64,000 bases of DNA from Collinsella sp. BA40 (lineage in GTDB: Bacteria > Actinomycetota > Coriobacteriia > Coriobacteriales > Coriobacteriaceae). Below the pieces are notes generated by a model. It searched no databases and had not been told where the DNA came from. It saw nothing but the letters and a program-made list of their open reading frames with translations. Shown here in pieces: positions 60,143 through 64,000 of this stretch. The number at the start of each line of letters is the position of its first letter. Position 1 is the first letter of the stretch. The stretch is taken from the NCBI RefSeq assembly GCF_008014645.1, contig NZ_VOWY01000007.1, positions 186,001 to 250,000 of the forward strand, written 5' to 3'. The position numbers and the translations under genes are program-made.

Positions 60143-60597
60143 GCAGAGCGCTGCGCGTCTTCCTCCAGGATATCGAGCGCCAGGCACAGGGCGTCGTCGA
60201 TGCAGCCCTGGCAGCTGCGCAGCGGGCCGTGGTCGCTGCCCACGCCCTTGAGCTCGCGGCACACGGTCGAGCCGTTGGCCTGGGCGAAGCGCTCGCACAG
60301 GCTGCGTGCGAGACGGTACGTGTGCCCCTTGCTGCCCACGTGCCCGGTGCCCGTGCTCGACGCCTGGCCCACGGCCATGAGCGCGCCCGAGATGGCGCCG
60401 CAGGTCTCGGTCATGCCTCCCATGCCCGCGCCGAAACCCTCGGCGAGGCGAAATGCCGCATCCGCGTCGATGCCCAACGACGGCGCCAACGCGCATACCA
60501 CCGATTGCGCGCAGTTGTAGCCCTGCTCGTGATAGGCCGCGGCCCGGGCGAGCAGCTCGGCGCGGTCCGTTGACGTTACATCCATGTTGACAGCCAT
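60139..60597 (-). CDS. C_GCAxxG_C_C family redox protein
   Basis: A 152-residue small protein with the defining Cys pattern of this family: Cys29 and Cys35, the central TETCGAISGALMAVG (Cys66), Cys101, Cys113, the CxxC pair 129/132 and Cys138. Members are common in anaerobes and are thought to bind metal or an iron-sulfur cluster in redox processes, but no activity is established. No signal peptide. GAAGGA precedes the ATG. It is divergent from the O-acetylhomoserine sulfhydrylase gene, with 93 bases between the two starts. Confidence 0.88.
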   Translation of the reverse strand: MAVNMDVTSTDRAELLARAAAYHEQGYNCAQSVVCALAPSLGIDADAAFRLAEGFGAGMGGMTETCGAISGALMAVGQASSTGTGHVGSKGHTYRLARSLCERFAQANGSTVCRELKGVGSDHGPLRSCQGCIDDALCLALDILEEDAQRSA

Positions 60598-60690
60598 ACT
60601 GAAGTCCTTCGCATAGGTTGAGTGGGTATACCATTCTACTCGTATATTCGAGAGCGGGCGGCGCACGCGCCGTGCGAGAAGGAGAAGGTT

Positions 60691-61971
60691 ATGGCAGAGC
60701 ATCTTGGAACCACCTGCGTGCAGGGCGGCTATCGCCCTGGCGACGCCGAGCCCCGTCAGGTCCCCATCTACCAGTCCACCACCTGGAAGTACGACACGTC
60801 CGAGCACATGGGCAAGCTCTTCGACCTCGAGGAGTCGGGATACTTCTATACGCGCCTGCAAAATCCCACCAACGATGCGGTGGCGGCCAAGATCTGCGAG
60901 CTCGAGGGCGGCTCGGCCGCCATGCTCACCAGCTCCGGCCAGGCGGCGAACTTCTTCGCCATCTTCAACATCGCGGGCTGCGGCGATCACGTGGTGGCCA
61001 GCTCGGCTATCTACGGCGGAACGTATAACCTGCTCGCGCATACCATGAAGCGCATGGGGCTGGAGTGCACGTTCGTGGCCCCGGATTGCTCCGATGAGGA
61101 GCTCGAAGCGGCGTTTCGGCCCAACACGAAGGCCGTGTTCGGCGAGACCATCGCCAATCCCGCCCTCGCCGTCCTCGATATCGAGCGCTTCGCCGCGGCG
61201 GCCCACGCCCACGGCGTGCCGCTGATCGTCGACAACACGTTCCCCACGCCGGTGAACTGCCGTCCCATCGAGTGGGGCGCTGATATCGTGACCCACTCCA
61301 CCACCAAGTACATGGATGGTCATGGTGCGGCCGTGGGCGGTGCCATCGTCGACGCCGGCCGCTTCGACTGGAACGAGCATTCCGATGCGTTCCCCGGTCT
61401 CACCACGCCCGATGTCTCCTACCACGGCGTGGTGTACACCGAGCGCTTCGGTCTGGAGGGCGCCTTCATCACCAAGGCCACCGCGCAGCTTATGCGTGAT
61501 TTCGGGTGCATCCAGAGCCCCCAGAACGCCTTTTTGCTCAACCTCGGCCTCGAGAGCCTGCACGTGCGCATGCCCCAGCACTGCAAGAACGGCCAGGCTG
61601 TGGCCGAGTTCTTGCAGCAGCACCCCAAGATCAGCTTCGTGCGCTTTCCGGGGCTGCCGGGCGATGCGTACCATGAGCTCGCGCAGAAGTATCTGCCCCA
61701 GGGCGGCTGCGGCGTGGTGAGCTTCGGATTCACGGGCGGACGCGCCGCCGCCGAGCAGTTCATGAAGAGTCTGCGCCTCGCGCAAATCGCCACGCACGTG
61801 GCCGATGCGCGCACCTGCTGCCTGCATCCGGCCAACGCCACGCATCGCCAGATGAACGACGACGAGCTGGCCGCCTGCGGCATCACGCCCGATATGGTTC
61901 GCCTTTCCTGCGGTATCGAGGCGACCGAGGACCTGCTGGCCGATATCGCCCAGGCGCTCGACACCATCTAG
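60691..61971 (+). CDS. metY: O-acetylhomoserine sulfhydrylase (MetY type)
   Basis: PLP enzyme of the Cys/Met metabolism family, 426 residues. It joins O-acetylhomoserine with sulfide to make homocysteine, or acts on a related substrate. TTCVQGGYRPGDAEPRQVPIYQ-type start (partly quoted: TCVQGGY), the tetramer/PLP-phosphate loop LTSSGQAANFF, DNTFPTP, and the PLP Lys in THSTTKYMDGHG (about residue 208) are present. AAGGAG precedes the ATG. I see no S-box or other methionine riboswitch in the 93 bases upstream. A terminator follows. Confidence 0.92.
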   Translation: MAEHLGTTCVQGGYRPGDAEPRQVPIYQSTTWKYDTSEHMGKLFDLEESGYFYTRLQNPTNDAVAAKICELEGGSAAMLTSSGQAANFFAIFNIAGCGDHVVASSAIYGGTYNLLAHTMKRMGLECTFVAPDCSDEELEAAFRPNTKAVFGETIANPALAVLDIERFAAAAHAHGVPLIVDNTFPTPVNCRPIEWGADIVTHSTTKYMDGHGAAVGGAIVDAGRFDWNEHSDAFPGLTTPDVSYHGVVYTERFGLEGAFITKATAQLMRDFGCIQSPQNAFLLNLGLESLHVRMPQHCKNGQAVAEFLQQHPKISFVRFPGLPGDAYHELAQKYLPQGGCGVVSFGFTGGRAAAEQFMKSLRLAQIATHVADARTCCLHPANATHRQMNDDELAACGITPDMVRLSCGIEATEDLLADIAQALDTI

Positions 61972-62011
61972 CGTCGCATGCCGCGCAAGAAGCGCATTCG
62001 GGCGACCCCGT

Positions 62012-62060
62012 CCCCGCCGTCTATCCGGTTGGGGCGGGGTCGTCGTGCTTTTCGGGTAGG
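62012..62060 (+). terminator. terminator after metY
   Basis: GACCCCG-TCCCC pairs with GGGGCGGGGTC around a GC-rich loop, followed by TCGTGCTTTTCGG. One bulge; moderate T-tract. Confidence 0.6.
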
Positions 62061-62074
62061 ATGGACCTGGTAGA

Positions 62075-62080
62075 TATAAT
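62075..62080 (+). promoter_or_regulatory. -10 element of the hydrolase gene
   Basis: A perfect TATAAT about 30 bases before the GTG at 62110. The -35 region is inside the preceding terminator and is weak. Confidence 0.45.
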
Positions 62081-62109
62081 CCTCATTTGTTCGTTTGGAG
62101 GCCCTTCTC

Positions 62110-63075
62110 GTGAAGACCACCGTCATTACGTTTTCGAGCTACGACGGCGCCTCGTCCATTCGCGCGCTGCTCTGGGAACCCGATGCGGCCGACGCCCCCG
62201 GCGGCATTCGCGGCCTCGTGCAGATCGTCCATGGCATGGCCGAGCACATCGAGCGCTATGCCGGTTTCGCCGAGTTCCTCTGCGGCTGCGGGTTCGCGGT
62301 GTGCGCCGAGGACCACATCGGCCATGGAAAGTCGGTTGCAAGCGAGGATGACTTGGGCCATATGCCGCTCGAGGCGGGCGAGGAGGTCCTTCTGCACGAC
62401 GTCCATGCGCTGCGGGCCCTCGTCTTGGACCGCCTGGCCGGACCGCAGGGCGATGCCTCCGCGATCCCCTATGTCATCTTCGGCCATTCGATGGGAAGCT
62501 TCATCACGCGCGTATACCTCACGCGCTACGCGATGGGCGTGCGCGCGGCCGTCATCTGCGGGACGGGCCAGCAGCCGCGCGCTCTCTCCGCTGCCGGCAA
62601 AGCGCTGACCCGCGGTATCGCACGCCATCGCGGCGAGCGGTATGTAAGCGAGTTGGTGGACAGCATGGGTGCGGGCGGCTACGGCAAGGCCATCGAGGAC
62701 GCGCGCACCGACGTCGACTGGATCTCGACCGATCCCGCCGTCGTCGACGCCTACCGGGACGACCCGTTATGCGGGCAGAAGTTTTCCGTGGGCGCGTACC
62801 ATACGCTGTCCTCGCTGGTAGCCGATGCTACCGATACCGATCTTGCCAAGCGCATTCCGCATGCGTTGCCCATGCTCTTTATTGCCGGCGCCGACGACCC
62901 GGTGGGCGAATGCGGCCGCGGTGTGGAGCGGGCTGCGTCGATGTATCGCCGCGTAGGCGTGGAGCGGGTGGACGTGTCGATCTATCCCGATGCACGCCAC
63001 GAGATCTTGAATGAGCCGATTCGGGGCGATGTCCATCGCGATGTCGGCGCATGGCTCGACGACGTGCTTGCATAG
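62110..63075 (+). CDS. alpha/beta hydrolase, monoacylglycerol lipase/lysophospholipase type
   Basis: A 321-residue serine hydrolase of the S33/Hydrolase_4 group. The oxyanion segment VQIVHGMAEHIERY is near residue 41, the lid follows AEDHIGHGKS, the nucleophile elbow is FGHSMGS (Ser near 133), the Asp is in AGADDPVGE and the His in YPDARHEILNE. This layout matches bacterial monoacylglycerol lipases and lysophospholipases; the true substrate is not known. GTG 62110 is chosen (GGAG nine bases upstream) over TTG 62095. No signal peptide, so it is cytoplasmic. Confidence 0.88.
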   Translation: MKTTVITFSSYDGASSIRALLWEPDAADAPGGIRGLVQIVHGMAEHIERYAGFAEFLCGCGFAVCAEDHIGHGKSVASEDDLGHMPLEAGEEVLLHDVHALRALVLDRLAGPQGDASAIPYVIFGHSMGSFITRVYLTRYAMGVRAAVICGTGQQPRALSAAGKALTRGIARHRGERYVSELVDSMGAGGYGKAIEDARTDVDWISTDPAVVDAYRDDPLCGQKFSVGAYHTLSSLVADATDTDLAKRIPHALPMLFIAGADDPVGECGRGVERAASMYRRVGVERVDVSIYPDARHEILNEPIRGDVHRDVGAWLDDVLA

Positions 63076-63279
63076 CGGCGCGCACGGGCGGGGACTTGCT
63101 GCTTGGGCGCTGCCTGTGTTACAAACAAATACTTATGCAGCGGGGCTGCGGGGTGCATCCTCGCGGCTCCCTGGCGTATCTACGCGGCCGCGGGAACGAT
63201 AGCGCGGCTCATGGGGGTCCGCCTGCATGCGGGCCGTCATCAGAGCGCGCGGCGCCATCAGCGAATATGCGAGGTACGT

Positions 63280-64000
63280 ATGAACGAGTCCCAGCGCATC
63301 CACGACGCGGTGGAGGGCAACACGCACGGCAAGAACAAGTGGGCCATCCTGTTTACCGTGCTGGTCATGACGTTTATGGCCACGCTCGATTCGAGTATCG
63401 TCAACGTGGCGCTGCCCGTTATGCGCAAGGCCCTCGATGCGGGCCTCGACCAGATTCAGTGGGTGTCCTCGGTCTACCTGCTCACCACATGCGCGGCGTT
63501 GCTGGTCTTTGGTCGCCTGGGCGATATCTACGGTAAGGTGCGCTTCTTCCAGGTGGGCGTGGCGGTGTTCGCTGCCGGCTCGCTGCTGTGCGGCATGGCG
63601 AGCACGCTCGAGTTCCTTGTCGTCGCCCGAGCCATCCAGGGCATCGGCGGCGCCGCGGCCATGGCCAACAACATGGGTATCATCACCGAATCGTTTCCTG
63701 CACGCGAGCGCGGGCGCGCCTTGGGGCTGCTCGCGAGCTTCGTCGCGCTGGGCATGATGTGCGGGCCGGTACTGGGTGGTTTCATCGTGAGCTCGCTGCC
63801 ATGGGAATACATCTTCCTCATCAACGTGCCGGTGGGCGTGGTGTCGCTGCTCGTCGGATTCAAGACCCTTCCGCACGTCGCCCCCGAGCGCGACGGGCGG
63901 CGCCTCGATGTGGCCGGCTCGCTGCTGCTCGTTCCCGGTCTGTTCCTCACCTTCGTCTCCATCACGCTGCTCGAGGCCGGCGTCACGTTGCAGGTGCTGG
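63280..64000 (+). CDS. MFS drug exporter, DHA2 (EmrB/QacA) type, cut by window end
   Basis: The first 240 codons of a major facilitator. A short polar N-terminus precedes the first membrane segment, which carries the DHA2 motif LDSSIVNVALP (about 37-47). Motif A is LGRLGDIYGKVRFF, the GIGGAAAMANN region and the antiporter motif C (LGMMCGPVLGGFI) follow. Six membrane segments are visible; the 14-helix DHA2 type would need about 230 more residues. Substrate range is not predictable. A weak GAGG precedes the ATG. No regulator gene is visible in the 200 bases upstream. Confidence 0.88.
   Translation, partial: MNESQRIHDAVEGNTHGKNKWAILFTVLVMTFMATLDSSIVNVALPVMRKALDAGLDQIQWVSSVYLLTTCAALLVFGRLGDIYGKVRFFQVGVAVFAAGSLLCGMASTLEFLVVARAIQGIGGAAAMANNMGIITESFPARERGRALGLLASFVALGMMCGPVLGGFIVSSLPWEYIFLINVPVGVVSLLVGFKTLPHVAPERDGRRLDVAGSLLLVPGLFLTFVSITLLEAGVTLQVL

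Noticed and set aside
1-64000. tRNA genes, CRISPR arrays, prophage or insertion sequences
   Set aside because: Looked for in the gaps and gene content; none found. No repeat-spacer pattern, transposase or phage structural gene is present.

Overview
The window reads as a chromosomal segment of a high-GC anaerobic actinobacterium, most likely a Coriobacteriia member close to Collinsella. This is inferred from gene content, not from a database search. The division cluster has sepF, yggT and divIVA but no ftsA, as in Actinobacteria. Fermentative and amino-acid-degrading genes are prominent (ackA, pta, arginine deiminase, ornithine carbamoyltransferase). Nearly every gene is a housekeeping gene. 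There is no insertion sequence, phage, CRISPR array, tRNA or rRNA; the one RNA gene is rnpB.

Layout. 0-5.7 kb, mostly minus strand: an RNA m5C methyltransferase, an ECF transporter operon (S, fused ATPase, T) behind a tryptophan leader-peptide attenuator, and a lipid kinase. 5.9-16 kb: RNase D, a YugP-type zinc peptidase, xseA-xseB, a HIT protein, ackA, a universal stress protein, pta, and a glf-glycosyltransferase pair. 16-24 kb, minus strand: an amino acid permease, a P1 peptidase, Maf, a DJ-1/PfpI protein, an RlmD-type methyltransferase and ppk1. 24.1-24.7 kb is an AT-rich regulatory island. 24.7-31.7 kb: arcA, an ornithine carbamoyltransferase, a YfcC-family transporter, a DUF1846 protein and XerD.

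32-48 kb is the dcw cluster: mraZ-rsmH-ftsL-ftsI-murF-mraY-murD-ftsW-murG-murC-murB-ftsQ-ftsZ. It is preceded by a MraZ-box array and a good promoter. 48-57 kb: pgeF, then pstS-pstC-pstA-pstB-phoU, then yggS-sepF-yggT-divIVA. 56-64 kb: a nitroreductase, a DUF47 protein and a PiT transporter in one minus-strand operon, rnpB, a YigZ protein, a C_GCAxxG_C_C protein, an O-acetylhomoserine sulfhydrylase, a lipase-like hydrolase, and an MFS exporter cut by the window end.

How it fits together. The arc genes would make ATP and ammonia from arginine, but carbamate kinase is not here. Pst, PiT, PhoU, DUF47 and Ppk1 cover phosphate uptake and storage. The most notable signals are: (1) a 23-codon leader with three tandem Trp codons and a mutually exclusive antiterminator/terminator ahead of the ECF operon, which predicts a tryptophan-responsive ECF importer; (2) two sequence elements shared between the regions upstream of mraZ and of ftsZ; (3) long low-complexity tails or inserts on FtsL, FtsW, FtsQ and SepF.
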